From Pseudomonas sp. G.S.17 (GTDB lineage: Bacteria > Pseudomonadota > Gammaproteobacteria > Pseudomonadales > Pseudomonadaceae), in contig NZ_CP151076.1 of the NCBI RefSeq assembly GCF_038096165.1, forward strand, positions 4,213,501-4,277,500: a stretch of DNA of 64,000 nt, in the 5' to 3' direction. The notes under the pieces were generated by a model. It was not told the origin of the DNA and did no database searches. It saw only the letters and a program-made list of their open reading frames with translations. Position 1 is the first letter of the stretch; each line of letters opens with the position of its first letter. Position numbers and translations under genes: made by a program. This document shows positions 36,129 to 45,525 of this stretch, piece after piece.

Positions 36129-37226
36129 ATGACTGTACAGGTTGTAACTGGCGTACCTGAGCCGCAGGATTTCCCCCAGGACACCGTGCTGGCCGAGGTC
36201 CGCAACCATATCGGGCATCTGACCCTCAATCGCCCGGCCGGCCTTAACGCCATTGACCTGAACATGGTGCGCGGCCTGCAACGTCAGCTCGACAGCTGGG
36301 CCGAAGACGATGCGGTGTACGCCGTGGTCCTGCGTGGCGCCGGTGACAAGGCGTTCTGTGCCGGTGGCGACATTCGCTCGCTGTATGACAGTTTTAAAAG
36401 CGGTGAGACGTTGCATCAGGACTTCTTCGTAGAGGAGTACGCGCTGGATCTGACCCTTCACCATTACCCCAAACCGGTGCTGGCGCTGATGGACGGCTTC
36501 GTCCTGGGCGGCGGCATGGGTTTGGTGCAAGGCGCTGATCTGCGGGTGGTGACTGAACGCAGCCGGCTGGGCATGCCGGAAGTGGCCATCGGTTATTTCC
36601 CGGATGTGGGCGGCAGTCATTTCCTGTCGCGAATCCCTGGCGCACTGGGCACTTACCTGGGCGTCACTGGCGTACAAATCGCTGCCGCCGACGCCTTGTA
36701 TTGCGGCCTGGCCGACTGGTATCTGCCCAGCGATGCGCTCACGGAACTTGATCAACAGCTCGACCAGATGCCGTGGCACACCAGCGCGCTCAAGGATCTG
36801 CAAGGCATCATGGCCGGGCTGGCGAGCCAGCTGCTGGCTGATCCGCCGCTGGAGAAGCTGCGTCCGGCCATCGACCATTTCTTTGCCCTGCCGGATATCC
36901 CGAGCATCATCGAACAATTGCGCGAAGTAACCGTCGCCGACTGCCACCCTTGGGCCTTGACCACGGCAACGCTGATGGAGACTCGCTCGCCGCTGGCCAT
37001 GGCCGTGACCCTGGAAATGCTGCGTCGCGGCCGGCATCTGTCCCTGGAAAAATGCTTTGCCATGGAATTGCACCTGGATCGCCAATGGTTTGAACGGGGC
37101 GATCTCATCGAAGGCGTCCGCGCCCTGATCATTGATAAAGACAAGAAGCCACAATGGAATCCACCCAGCGTGCAGGCCTTGAACGCCGAGCAGGTACACG
37201 GATTCTTCAACGGCCAGGAGAACTGA
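36129..37226 (+). CDS. Enoyl-CoA hydratase/isomerase family, probable 3-hydroxyisobutyryl-CoA hydrolase
   Basis: A 365-residue crotonase-fold enzyme. The oxyanion-hole segments are KAFCAGGDIRSLYD (about 76-90) and MDGFVLGGGMGLVQGADLRV (about 122-141), followed by MPEVAIGYFPDVGGSHFLSR. The C-terminal extension, with length near 360, places it with 3-hydroxyisobutyryl-CoA hydrolases of valine degradation rather than with the shorter hydratases. ATG at 36129 has GGGAG eight bases upstream. It is followed after 3 bp by an acyl-CoA dehydrogenase, consistent with branched-chain acyl-CoA breakdown. Confidence 0.85.
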   Translation: MTVQVVTGVPEPQDFPQDTVLAEVRNHIGHLTLNRPAGLNAIDLNMVRGLQRQLDSWAEDDAVYAVVLRGAGDKAFCAGGDIRSLYDSFKSGETLHQDFFVEEYALDLTLHHYPKPVLALMDGFVLGGGMGLVQGADLRVVTERSRLGMPEVAIGYFPDVGGSHFLSRIPGALGTYLGVTGVQIAAADALYCGLADWYLPSDALTELDQQLDQMPWHTSALKDLQGIMAGLASQLLADPPLEKLRPAIDHFFALPDIPSIIEQLREVTVADCHPWALTTATLMETRSPLAMAVTLEMLRRGRHLSLEKCFAMELHLDRQWFERGDLIEGVRALIIDKDKKPQWNPPSVQALNAEQVHGFFNGQEN

Positions 37227-37229
37227 GTC

Positions 37230-38381
37230 ATGCACGATATTGAACTGAGTGAAGAACAAGTCATGATCCGCGACATGGCGCGGGACTTTGCCCGCAATGA
37301 AATCGCGCCCCATGCCCAAGCCTGGGAAAAGGCCGGCTGGATCGACGACGCGCTGGTCAGCAAACTGGGCGACCTCGGCCTGCTGGGTATGGTGGTCCCG
37401 GAAGAATGGGGCGGCACCTATATCGATTACGTGGCTTACGCCCTGGCTGTTGAGGAAATCTCTGCGGCCGATGCGGCCACCGGCACCTTGATGAGCGTGC
37501 ACAGTTCGGTGGGCTGCGGCCCGGTCCTCAATTACGGCAGCGAAGAACAGAAACACACCTGGCTGGCGAAGCTGGCCAGCGGTCGCGCCATTGGTTGCTT
37601 CTGTTTGACCGAACCTCATGCCGGGTCCGAAGCCCATAACCTGCGCACCCGCGCCGAATTGCGCGACGGCCAGTGGATTCTCAACGGCGCCAAGCAGTTC
37701 GTCAGTAACGGCAAGCGCGCACAACTGGCTATCGTCTTCGCCGTGACCGATCCAGAGCTGGGCAAGAAAGGCTTGTCAGCGTTTCTGGTGCCCACCGACA
37801 CGCCCGGTTTTGTGGTGGATCGCACCGAACACAAGATGGGCATTCGTGCCTCCGATACCTGCGCTGTGACGCTGAACGACTGCCGAATCCCGGCCGCCAA
37901 TCTGCTCGGCGAACGCGGCAAGGGCCTGGCCATCGCGTTGTCGAATCTGGAAGGCGGACGCATCGGTATCGCCGCCCAGGCCTTGGGGATTGCCCGCGCC
38001 GCGTTTGAAGCTGCGCTGGAATATGCTCGGGAACGGGTGCAGTTCGACAAGCCGATCATCGAGCACCAGAGCGTGTCCAACATGCTCGCCGACATGCACA
38101 CCCGCATCAACGCCACGCGCTTGTTGATCCTCCATGCCGCGCGACTGCGCAGCGCAGGCAAACCGTGCCTGTCAGAAGCTTCCCAGGCCAAGCTGTTCGC
38201 CTCGGAGATGGCCGAATGGGTCTGCTCCAAGGCAATCCAGATTCACGGCGGATACGGCTATCTGGAAGACTACCCGGTAGAGCGCTACTACCGGGATGCA
38301 CGGATTACCCAGATTTATGAAGGATCGAGCGAAATCCAGCGCCTGGTGATCGCTCGGGAACTCAAGCATTACCTGGTTTAA
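37230..38381 (+). CDS. Acyl-CoA dehydrogenase
   Basis: A 383-residue FAD enzyme of the short/branched-chain acyl-CoA dehydrogenase type. It has the signature [20 protein letters not shown] (FAD-binding), [20 protein letters not shown] and the C-terminal [20 protein letters not shown], with the probable catalytic base E364. It is co-transcribed with the CoA hydrolase gene. Isobutyryl-CoA is a plausible substrate from that context, but the sequence alone does not fix chain specificity. Confidence 0.9.
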   Translation: MHDIELSEEQVMIRDMARDFARNEIAPHAQAWEKAGWIDDALVSKLGDLGLLGMVVPEEWGGTYIDYVAYALAVEEISAADAATGTLMSVHSSVGCGPVLNYGSEEQKHTWLAKLASGRAIGCFCLTEPHAGSEAHNLRTRAELRDGQWILNGAKQFVSNGKRAQLAIVFAVTDPELGKKGLSAFLVPTDTPGFVVDRTEHKMGIRASDTCAVTLNDCRIPAANLLGERGKGLAIALSNLEGGRIGIAAQALGIARAAFEAALEYARERVQFDKPIIEHQSVSNMLADMHTRINATRLLILHAARLRSAGKPCLSEASQAKLFASEMAEWVCSKAIQIHGGYGYLEDYPVERYYRDARITQIYEGSSEIQRLVIARELKHYLV

Positions 38382-38398
38382 AGCGATCCGGTAGCGCC

Positions 38399-38730
38399 GG
38401 ACTTGTCCCCGATGACGTCGGATCGGCCAGCAGCATTTAGCCTGCCCCAGCCCAGTGTTTGCGCCGACGCCTTCCCGGACAAGTCCGGTCCTACCGAGTC
38501 ATGCACCACCCGGTAGGAGGGGACTTGTCCCCGATGACGTCGGATCGGCCAGCACCATTTAGCCTGCCCCAGCCCGGTATTTGCGCCGACGCCTTCCCGG
38601 ACAAGTCCGGTCCTACCGAGGCATGCGCCACCCGGTAGAAGGGGACTTGTCCCCGATGACGTCGGATCGGCCAGCAGCATTTAGCCTGATCCAGCCCAGT
38701 GTTTGCGCCGACGCCTTCCCGGACAACCAA
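38399..38730. repeat. Tandem REPIN array, three copies of a 122-bp unit
   Basis: Units start with GGACTTGTCCCCGATGACGT at 38399, 38521 and 38643, giving an exact 122-bp period. Each contains the near-inverse CCCGGACAAGTCCGGTCC, so each is a REPIN-like inverted pair of a third repeat family. The last unit is truncated after CCCGGACAA. The array fills the space between the converging dehydrogenase and toxin genes. Confidence 0.92.
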
Positions 38731-38744
38731 ATCTCGTCAGGCAA

Positions 38745-41700
38745 TCACGTCGTGGAGGTGTTGAATCGTTCGCGCCCCAACAACGTGATCAACAGGGTGA
38801 TCGAGTCGGCATTGCTCAACATGATGTCGATGCGTTTGTCAGCATCGGCATAGAAAACATCCCGGGCCTCTTCCAGTGTGTTCTTGCCGGTGATGTTCAA
38901 AATAGTCAGTTTGGCGTCTCCATCGCTGGTCTTCAGATCCCTGGGGAGTTCGTCGCTGGTCGTGTCCTTGAATAACTCTTCCCGAGGCGTATCGAACGAC
39001 AGACAACGCTGCTGATAACCTTCAAAGCGCTTCTTCGCGCTTTGGTAATAGTCACCAATGTCGAAGATCAGATCCAGATACGGCGCAGTGGCTTCCACAT
39101 AAGCGATGTCATGGCTGTCGTTGGCGATATGCGACAGTTCGTGGAGCAGCGTGGTGGCCCGAAAGTGCGCCTGAACGTCGAATGCATTCTGACCTCTGGG
39201 CGGAGGCTTGAGGCGGTAGGTCTTGCCGCGAAAGTACCGTTCGGTGAGAAAGATTCGTTTATGCACGTCCGCGCTGTAGGTGAACGCCGTAGCGTCCTGA
39301 TGCCCCCGCTTGTTGGTGCCGACGACAAACCGCTCGGAAGAGAATGGCGAGAGCGACTGATTCAGCAACACCCCCTGAATTTCAGTAATTTTCAGGATGA
39401 TCAAGGCGATCAGCCGCTCGCTGGGGGGGTTCACCGCAAAGAAGTCGGCCACTATCTTTTGGGTTGCCGAGGGGATTTTCCCGGTGGAATACTTCGGCAA
39501 GAGATTGCTGCGCGCAGTCCGCAATAGATTCCGAACCCCCTGATGAGCCTCGGCTATTCGTCTGGCTCTGTCTGGAAATAGCCGCCTGATTTCCGGTAAA
39601 CCACGGGCCTCGACAATCATGATCTCATTGAGTTGATCTTCAAGGGGCAACACTTCAACCCGGGACAGAAAACCACCGCCGCCCTTGAGTCCACCTTGCA
39701 GATCAAGTGTCCAGTTGCGGTCCTTGTCGGTGCGTATCCAGGGACCCAGGATCTGGTCCTTGACGATACGGTAGCCACCCGTAGTGAAACGTATCTGATA
39801 AACCTTGCCGTCGACTGCCGCATACTCATTGGGCGTATTGCGACTGCGGTACACGTTGAACAGCTCATCCTTCGTCAACTCGCTCAGGGCAATGTTTTGT
39901 GCCTCAAGGCGCCGAAGCCGATTACGCAGCTCAGGGGTCAGCTTGTGATTGCCCCAGGAAAAATCCACAAAGGACGAAGACGGTGTCTGGATAACAGGTT
40001 CCTCGACAGCTGGCTCCTCAACCGCCTGTTCCTCTCGGTCTTTCGGATCCTGGCGCGACGCAATCAAAAGGGCCAAGGCGGTGGAAAATTCGGAAAGCGC
40101 CTTGCCCCAATGGCGCTCGGTCAGGTCTCCCGCAGAGGCTTTGAGCCATGACTGGCTTTGCCAGGCCCCGATCAGCATGCCAAGCCGACCCGGCAACAGA
40201 GCCAGAGTCTGCTCGCTGCCCAGGGTCATCAGAAACCGATACGCCTGCCGGTTGTATTGCGCCGTGGTAAGGCTCGCCTGCTGCGCGGTGAGCATCAGCA
40301 CCGCCTTCAATCCTTCGAACAAACAGCTCAAAGCGTTGCCGCGTACCGGTTCAAGCAGAATGCGCGGCGCCGCCGGGGCAAATAGCGGCGTATCCATGAA
40401 CCCTTCCGTACTCCAGGGCAGGTGCGGCTCGATGAATCCGCCATTGGCATAAACTTGCCTGACCTGCGGATCGAGACGTCCCAGTATCAACGATTGCAAA
40501 TCGCTGGAGTGCTGGATGGCAGCCAGCAACGCAGCTTCGCTGGCGTATTCCGAAAACTGCACGTTGTTCATTAGAACCGAATACAAAACCCACGGCCCGC
40601 CCGGCGCAGTGATTATATAAAGACCGGTCACCACATCCGGTGCAGCCCCCGGTTCTGCGACCAGTTGCAGAGGACTGATTACAACCTGCCTGCCCTCCAC
40701 GGGCAGCCTCGCCAGGCCATCGGGCATTTCCACAACCGCGTGAACAAAGCCTAGCGCTTCCTCGGAAAAAACCTTCTGCAGCTTGAGTTCAAAGGCCGCC
40801 AGGATCAGCAATGACGGCATGCAAACCGCGAATAAATTCACACGCTTGAGATACTCCGGATCGTGCACGTTGAGTTTCTGGTGCAGCAGCGCCTGATAGC
40901 TGGCGCCGACATCAAGGTCTTTTACCAGCTCCCTCACGTAAGCGGCGTCAGGTATTTGCGACACCGTATACCCCTCTTCCAGGGCGACACTCAGCGTTGC
41001 GTTCTGTGCGCCGCCGAAACGGGTGATCGCAAAATTGGTCAGCGTTTGCGTGTGGACCTGAGTGGCCGCAGGCACCGAGGAGGGAATCTCGCCGAGCAGC
41101 GATGGCGCGATGAGGTAATGGGTCAGGCTGATCAGAATCCGGTTCGGATCGAGCGACTGCCCGGCGAAATCCTTCTCCAGCCGAGCGCTCAGCAGCTCAT
41201 AGGCATGTGTCTCCAGACTCGGGATACCAAACATGAAGTCCTGATCGGCACCTTGCACAATGTAAGCACTGACCAACAACGTACTGAGCGTTAAAAGATC
41301 CTCGACACTGGCGCGGTTTATCCAGTTTGGCAAAACTGCCGTGAACAGCGAGACCTCAACGGCATATGCCAGCGCGTCCTTCAACCCGCGCAACTGGTCA
41401 CTGGCATTTGCCGTGCGGATCAGCGCGCCTGTCAGAGCAGCGTCCGCCTGCCAGCGCACGGCATCGTCACAGGCGGCTTCGACTTCCTTGATCTGCCGGT
41501 CCAGCTCTGCACTCTGGAGATGCTCGATAAAGTGTTCGTCAATGCGCTCCAGTCCGACGGTGATCGGCAAGGATTGATGCAGATGAGCCTGGAGCCGCTG
41601 CCTGGCCGGTGAACTGAAGCAGTCCAGCCACTCCGAGCGGGTCGCGGGATCAGCCAGTCTCTGCTGGATCAGCGCTTCCAGATCGGATCGCGTTGGGTGC

Positions 41701-43955
41701 TCTCGCAAGCCGACAAGCGGCGAGCACAGCAGCAGTTGGCCCTCAGCGTCCAGTGGCTGACGCAGGACGAACGCGTTGGTCATGACGGCTGTGTGCGCCC
41801 CCGGTTGATACCCGACATGCAGCGTGTACACCTCGGCAATGGCGTCGCCCCAGTGGGCGCGCAGGCTCAAGGTCGGTCGGTCCAGAACCTGCTCGAACAT
41901 GCCCAACGATCTGGCACTCAAATCGCCAAAGCGTTTCTCCACTCGCAACGCAAGGCGCAGCAGATTGCCGCGCATTCTGCTGCCCGCCTGGCTGGGCAGA
42001 AATCGGGTGTCCCGGTCGCGCAGCTGACCATTGCGAGCGTGTCGCGCCTGCCAGGTCAGAGCTTGCCGAAACCCGGTATCGGCCAGATCCAGAATGAGCT
42101 GCAGGACGCTGATTTTCAGGGCCGTCTGCGGGTGCTGTTCTGCGGCTGCAGAGGCTGCGCTGAATACCTGGCAATCGTCCGGCAATTGCCCAGTGAAATG
42201 GCCGGTTACTTTTTCCAGCAGCAGATTCAGCATGTTTACCGGACGTTCACCGACGCGCTGTACCCAGAGATCACGAGCGTCAGGTTTCAGTGTGGTAAAG
42301 ATCGACAGATAACGGTTCAGAACATGGCGTGCGCAATCAGCCGCACCGGGATATAGGCCGCCGGTTTGATCGATTTGCTGCTCAATGGCATCGAGATAGT
42401 TCTGCCAGGTGTCCACTGCTACGGCGCCACCGATAGCGTCCGGTTCGAGTGAGTTGGCGCGCACCGCAACCGGTTGGCACGCGGGTCCGGGAGCAATTGC
42501 TTTGTCGCCCCAGCGGCCGGAACTGTCTGAGGAAACAAGCCCTGGATTGAGCAAGTGACGAACATCCAACGCATCGTCGATTACCACCGCTGCCTTGTCG
42601 GCCTGACTGCAAGGCAGATCGATGGCGTACGCCAGATTGCGTTTCTGCCAGGCGATGATCGAGTCCATTGCATCGCTGAACAGCCGGTGCTCAATCGGGT
42701 CCAGGCGCAGTTGCAATTGGCCCTGCGCTTGCAGCAATGGGCGGTCATTGAGCGATGTACATTGCAGCATCTCCGTCCGCCCAGCCGTCGATGTCAAATG
42801 CTCGATGACCTGCCCGATGCCAGCGAAACGGCGCAGCCCATGTCTGGCTGAAAACAACAGCACGCCGGACAATCCCTCCGCTGTCAGATCGATCAGGATT
42901 TCGCCCGCCAGCTTCACCGGCTCCGCGCCTGCAATCGATACGGAAAGTCTGGCCGTCGCAGGTTGTTCTGCGCGCCCGGCAGTGCCGGACTCAGGGTGCA
43001 ATCGGCGCAAGTGAATCCATTCATCCCTGGAAATACTCCCGGTCTGCAGACCGCTCAACAAATGATGGCGAAAACTGTCCGCCAACAGTCGCGTCCCGAA
43101 GTCGCGCCGGGTACCGCCACCGGTAACCGGGCTGAGCCAGAAGTTCTCCAGCAGCCCTTCGAAACAGTCCTTGGTCGCCCCGCGAACTTCAGTCAGCGCA
43201 GCCACAAACGGCTGCGCCTCAGCCGAGGTCAACACCCGACCCGTAGCGCCCAGGAATCGCCTCTGCACCGCAGGTTCGGCAGGTTTCTGGACATACTCAT
43301 CCAGTGCAGCCTCGGCCAGGGACTGCGTCCCCAATACCAGCGGCTGGGTAGCAACACCGAAGTCGCCTGCAACCTGCACGATTTGCAGCAGATGATTGAA
43401 CGCATTCAGTGAAGTGTCCGGCAGCGCGTGCTCCAGGCAATCCTGCATCGCACAGCCCACCGCCACGTGCAGCGAAGGCAACATCACCAGGTGGGTCGCG
43501 AAAACCTCCAGGCTCTGCCCATGCTGGTGGATGATGGCGTGCATGCGCCGCTCAAAAGGATCACCTTCGACCGATTCATATTCCCATGGGAGTGCAGCCG
43601 TCTGTGGCAACCTGAAACGCGCATTGAGCATTCGCGCCAACTGCTCGCGGCTGGCGAACCGTTCCAGCCCGTTGAGCTGGGTGTGCAGGAATACGGTGTG
43701 GTCGCGGGACGTGTGGTCAGTCAACAACAGCGTGGCCGCCAGCTCTGCAGCAGGAACTGCGCCGTCATCGATGACCACTCGATCGACTCGTGGACCGTCG
43801 ACGACTTGACCGGGTTGCGCAGGCTCGGCCAGCCTGCCGAGCCATTGATGCTGCCGTGAATCGATTTGCGCCAGGGCCAGCGCGCGATCCAGATCTGCGA
43901 CGTAATTCGCCCGGAGCGCGTCGCTGGAGAAATAGTTGATGGATGCCAATGGCAT
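38745..43955 (-). CDS. Very large toxin-like protein with dermonecrotic-toxin (DUF6543-like) region and aspzincin-like C-terminus
   Basis: A 1736-residue protein starting MPLASINYFSSDALRANYVA, with AGGAGC upstream. No signal peptide is visible. The middle to late part (about 950-1230) resembles the DUF6543 dermonecrotic toxin N-terminal region common in Pseudomonas (SYQALLHQKLNVHDPEYLKR, WVLYSVLMNNVQFSEYASEA). An acidic Glu/Pro-rich linker is at about 1305-1325. The C-terminal 200 residues look like a zinc peptidase: H1605-E-L-S-H1609 followed by D1616-I-A-Y1619, the M35/aspzincin arrangement, then NADSIT near the end. It probably acts as a secreted or delivered effector against eukaryotic or bacterial cells; no secretion genes are adjacent. 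A paralog remnant lies just upstream. Confidence 0.8.
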   Translation of the reverse strand: MPLASINYFSSDALRANYVADLDRALALAQIDSRQHQWLGRLAEPAQPGQVVDGPRVDRVVIDDGAVPAAELAATLLLTDHTSRDHTVFLHTQLNGLERFASREQLARMLNARFRLPQTAALPWEYESVEGDPFERRMHAIIHQHGQSLEVFATHLVMLPSLHVAVGCAMQDCLEHALPDTSLNAFNHLLQIVQVAGDFGVATQPLVLGTQSLAEAALDEYVQKPAEPAVQRRFLGATGRVLTSAEAQPFVAALTEVRGATKDCFEGLLENFWLSPVTGGGTRRDFGTRLLADSFRHHLLSGLQTGSISRDEWIHLRRLHPESGTAGRAEQPATARLSVSIAGAEPVKLAGEILIDLTAEGLSGVLLFSARHGLRRFAGIGQVIEHLTSTAGRTEMLQCTSLNDRPLLQAQGQLQLRLDPIEHRLFSDAMDSIIAWQKRNLAYAIDLPCSQADKAAVVIDDALDVRHLLNPGLVSSDSSGRWGDKAIAPGPACQPVAVRANSLEPDAIGGAVAVDTWQNYLDAIEQQIDQTGGLYPGAADCARHVLNRYLSIFTTLKPDARDLWVQRVGERPVNMLNLLLEKVTGHFTGQLPDDCQVFSAASAAAEQHPQTALKISVLQLILDLADTGFRQALTWQARHARNGQLRDRDTRFLPSQAGSRMRGNLLRLALRVEKRFGDLSARSLGMFEQVLDRPTLSLRAHWGDAIAEVYTLHVGYQPGAHTAVMTNAFVLRQPLDAEGQLLLCSPLVGLREHPTRSDLEALIQQRLADPATRSEWLDCFSSPARQRLQAHLHQSLPITVGLERIDEHFIEHLQSAELDRQIKEVEAACDDAVRWQADAALTGALIRTANASDQLRGLKDALAYAVEVSLFTAVLPNWINRASVEDLLTLSTLLVSAYIVQGADQDFMFGIPSLETHAYELLSARLEKDFAGQSLDPNRILISLTHYLIAPSLLGEIPSSVPAATQVHTQTLTNFAITRFGGAQNATLSVALEEGYTVSQIPDAAYVRELVKDLDVGASYQALLHQKLNVHDPEYLKRVNLFAVCMPSLLILAAFELKLQKVFSEEALGFVHAVVEMPDGLARLPVEGRQVVISPLQLVAEPGAAPDVVTGLYIITAPGGPWVLYSVLMNNVQFSEYASEAALLAAIQHSSDLQSLILGRLDPQVRQVYANGGFIEPHLPWSTEGFMDTPLFAPAAPRILLEPVRGNALSCLFEGLKAVLMLTAQQASLTTAQYNRQAYRFLMTLGSEQTLALLPGRLGMLIGAWQSQSWLKASAGDLTERHWGKALSEFSTALALLIASRQDPKDREEQAVEEPAVEEPVIQTPSSSFVDFSWGNHKLTPELRNRLRRLEAQNIALSELTKDELFNVYRSRNTPNEYAAVDGKVYQIRFTTGGYRIVKDQILGPWIRTDKDRNWTLDLQGGLKGGGGFLSRVEVLPLEDQLNEIMIVEARGLPEIRRLFPDRARRIAEAHQGVRNLLRTARSNLLPKYSTGKIPSATQKIVADFFAVNPPSERLIALIILKITEIQGVLLNQSLSPFSSERFVVGTNKRGHQDATAFTYSADVHKRIFLTERYFRGKTYRLKPPPRGQNAFDVQAHFRATTLLHELSHIANDSHDIAYVEATAPYLDLIFDIGDYYQSAKKRFEGYQQRCLSFDTPREELFKDTTSDELPRDLKTSDGDAKLTILNITGKNTLEEARDVFYADADKRIDIMLSNADSITLLITLLGRERFNTSTT

Positions 43956-43969
43956 GGCAAGCTCCTTGT

Positions 43970-44003
43970 GAAAAGACCCTGCACCCTTGGCAGCGCGGGG
44001 TCT
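43970..44003 (-). terminator. Hairpin with T-run just upstream of the toxin gene
   Basis: On the minus strand AGACCCCGCG...GCAGGGTC is followed by TTTTC and then, within a few bases, by the toxin ribosome-binding site. It could terminate transcription from the upstream remnant or act as an attenuator for the toxin gene. Confidence 0.5.
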
Positions 44004-44104
44004 GAACAAAAAACAAGAAGTGTATCCATGGCACCCGGCGGGCGTTCCATACATAAAGCAGTGCTGGATTAGCGCAAGCCGTGGGGAGCAACCCAGGGAC
44101 GTTT

Positions 44105-44251
44105 TCAGGTAAAGCGTCTGCGCCCAAGGTTCATGCCCAGCCAGGTCACCGAGTCGGCGTTGTTGAGAAGAACACCACACCTACCTCGGGACGGGCCTGC
44201 CGCACTCCCCGAGCGGCCCGGGATGGAAATAAGGGCGGATGAAGCTGACAT
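44105..44251 (-). pseudogene. Remnant of a tandem toxin paralog (start and last residues only)
   Basis: A 48-codon frame begins with ATG at 44251 behind a good ribosome-binding site (AAGGAGACTTATC). Its last part, VLLNNADSVTWLGMNLGRRR, aligns with the end of the 1736-residue toxin (IMLSNADSITLLITLLGRER); the DNA is also similar there. The first 25 residues are low-complexity and unrelated. The simplest reading is that a second toxin gene once stood here and an internal deletion removed almost all of it, leaving its start region and C-terminus in frame. Confidence 0.7.
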
Positions 44252-44388
44252 GATAAGTCTCCTTGTCTGAAGCCAGCCTGTGCCATTTCTGACCAGGCAC
44301 AGACTGAAACAAAGGAGCTTATCGGCAAGATTCAGGTGGGCTGCGCTACATAAAGCAGCGATCTATCGTGCGGCAGCGCAACTGGATT

Positions 44389-44952
44389 TCAGGCTTTTTG
44401 GTTCTGCTCAACCCATGCCGCGTAGGCATTGATGAAGGTTTGCAGGAAGGGTTTGGTCTGCTCGGACAGCGTTCCGGCCGCGTCGAAAAAGGTGCCGGCG
44501 TTGCCCAGGTAGGCTTCCGGCTGTTGCAGGCAAGGAACGTTGAGGAACACCAGGGACTGGCGCAAATGGTGGTTGGCGCCAAAACCGCCGATGGCGCCTG
44601 GCGAAGCGCTGATGACGGCACCTGGCTTGCCGCTCCAGGCGCTCTTGCCGTACGGCCGGGAGCCAACGTCGATGGCGTTTTTCAAGACGCCGGGCACCGA
44701 GCGGTTGTATTCCGGAGTGACGAACAGGACTGCATCGGCTGCGGCTATCTGCTGGCGAAACGCAGCGTAAGACTCAGGCGTGGACGTCGCGGTATCGATG
44801 TCTTCGTTGTACAGCGGCAGATCGCCGATCTCGACAATCTTCAGCTGCAGATTCGCCGGAGCCAGTGCAGCGAGCGCCAGCGCAACTTTTCGGTTAATGG
44901 AGTCCGCACGCAAACTGCCCACCACAACGGCGACCGAATAAACCTGACTCAT
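44389..44952 (-). CDS. NADPH-dependent FMN reductase family protein (ChrR-like)
   Basis: A 187-residue flavodoxin-fold quinone/chromate-type reductase. Family motifs are VGSLRADSINRKVALAL (FMN phosphate site), VTPEYNRSVPGVLKNAIDVG and the SPGAIGGFGANHHLRQ loop. These enzymes make two-electron reductions of quinones, chromate or azo dyes with NAD(P)H and protect against oxidative stress. The start is preceded by AAGGAAATCTCC. It stands alone. Confidence 0.9.
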   Translation of the reverse strand: MSQVYSVAVVVGSLRADSINRKVALALAALAPANLQLKIVEIGDLPLYNEDIDTATSTPESYAAFRQQIAAADAVLFVTPEYNRSVPGVLKNAIDVGSRPYGKSAWSGKPGAVISASPGAIGGFGANHHLRQSLVFLNVPCLQQPEAYLGNAGTFFDAAGTLSEQTKPFLQTFINAYAAWVEQNQKA

Positions 44953-45257
44953 GGAGATTTCCTTTTACGAATTCAAAGAGCCATTAGTTATAGATGAAGT
45001 CAGGGATTAAAACCGGCTTTAACTTGTTTGAATGTGCCAATATTTTTTGCCAAATGGCGACGTGTGCGGGGAAACTGCCCCTACAACTATTTTTTTTTGG
45101 CCGGAAAACTCTGTGCTAAAACAGCGGTCTACAAGGCTTGAGTGCCAACGCCATAAACCTTTCTTGCGACTCGGCTTACAAGCCGGCGCAGATTACCGGC
45201 GCGCGGTGTTAGCATGCAGCAGTAAATGAGCGGTTATCTTCAGAGGTTACAAAGCAA
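44953..45257. other. 305-bp gap, promoters only
   Basis: AT-rich stretch between two divergent genes. It must hold promoters for the flavin reductase (minus) and the small protein (plus). I see T-runs near 45051 and 45092 but no supported gene; the 65-codon frame at 45032 has no ribosome-binding site or family pattern. Confidence 0.5.
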
Positions 45258-45470
45258 ATGGCTTCAGTTCTCGTCGGACAATTTCATGCAAGGGACGCCG
45301 AAGGCCGCGTCTACTCCGTGCATGAGTTCCAGGAATCACAGCCCTCCGAGGCTGGCGGCACGGAGCCTGTATCAACCTATCGCCTGGCAATCGGTGATCG
45401 GGTCAAGCACTTGGGCGGAGATGTCTTCCAGTTGCTTCAGTCCGGTGTGGAAATGACCCGTACCAAGTAA
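45258..45470 (+). CDS. Small conserved-looking protein of unknown function
   Basis: A 70-residue acidic/neutral protein (MASVLVGQFHARDAEGRVYS...RLAIGDRVKHLGGDVFQLLQ). The ATG at 45258 follows AGAGG at a suitable distance and third-position GC bias is coding-like. I do not recognise a domain; similar short proteins are common in Pseudomonas. It stands between divergent and convergent neighbours and is not in an operon. Confidence 0.7.
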   Translation: MASVLVGQFHARDAEGRVYSVHEFQESQPSEAGGTEPVSTYRLAIGDRVKHLGGDVFQLLQSGVEMTRTK

Positions 45471-45525
45471 TACTCGTCCTGAGGTCGCTTGATCGCTTCG
45501 TCTTATCGCAAGCGCAAGCGGCTGT

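Noticed and set aside
45032..45229. 65-codon open frame upstream of the small protein
   Set aside because: No ribosome-binding site, poor codon bias and no recognisable pattern; it lies in the AT-rich promoter gap.
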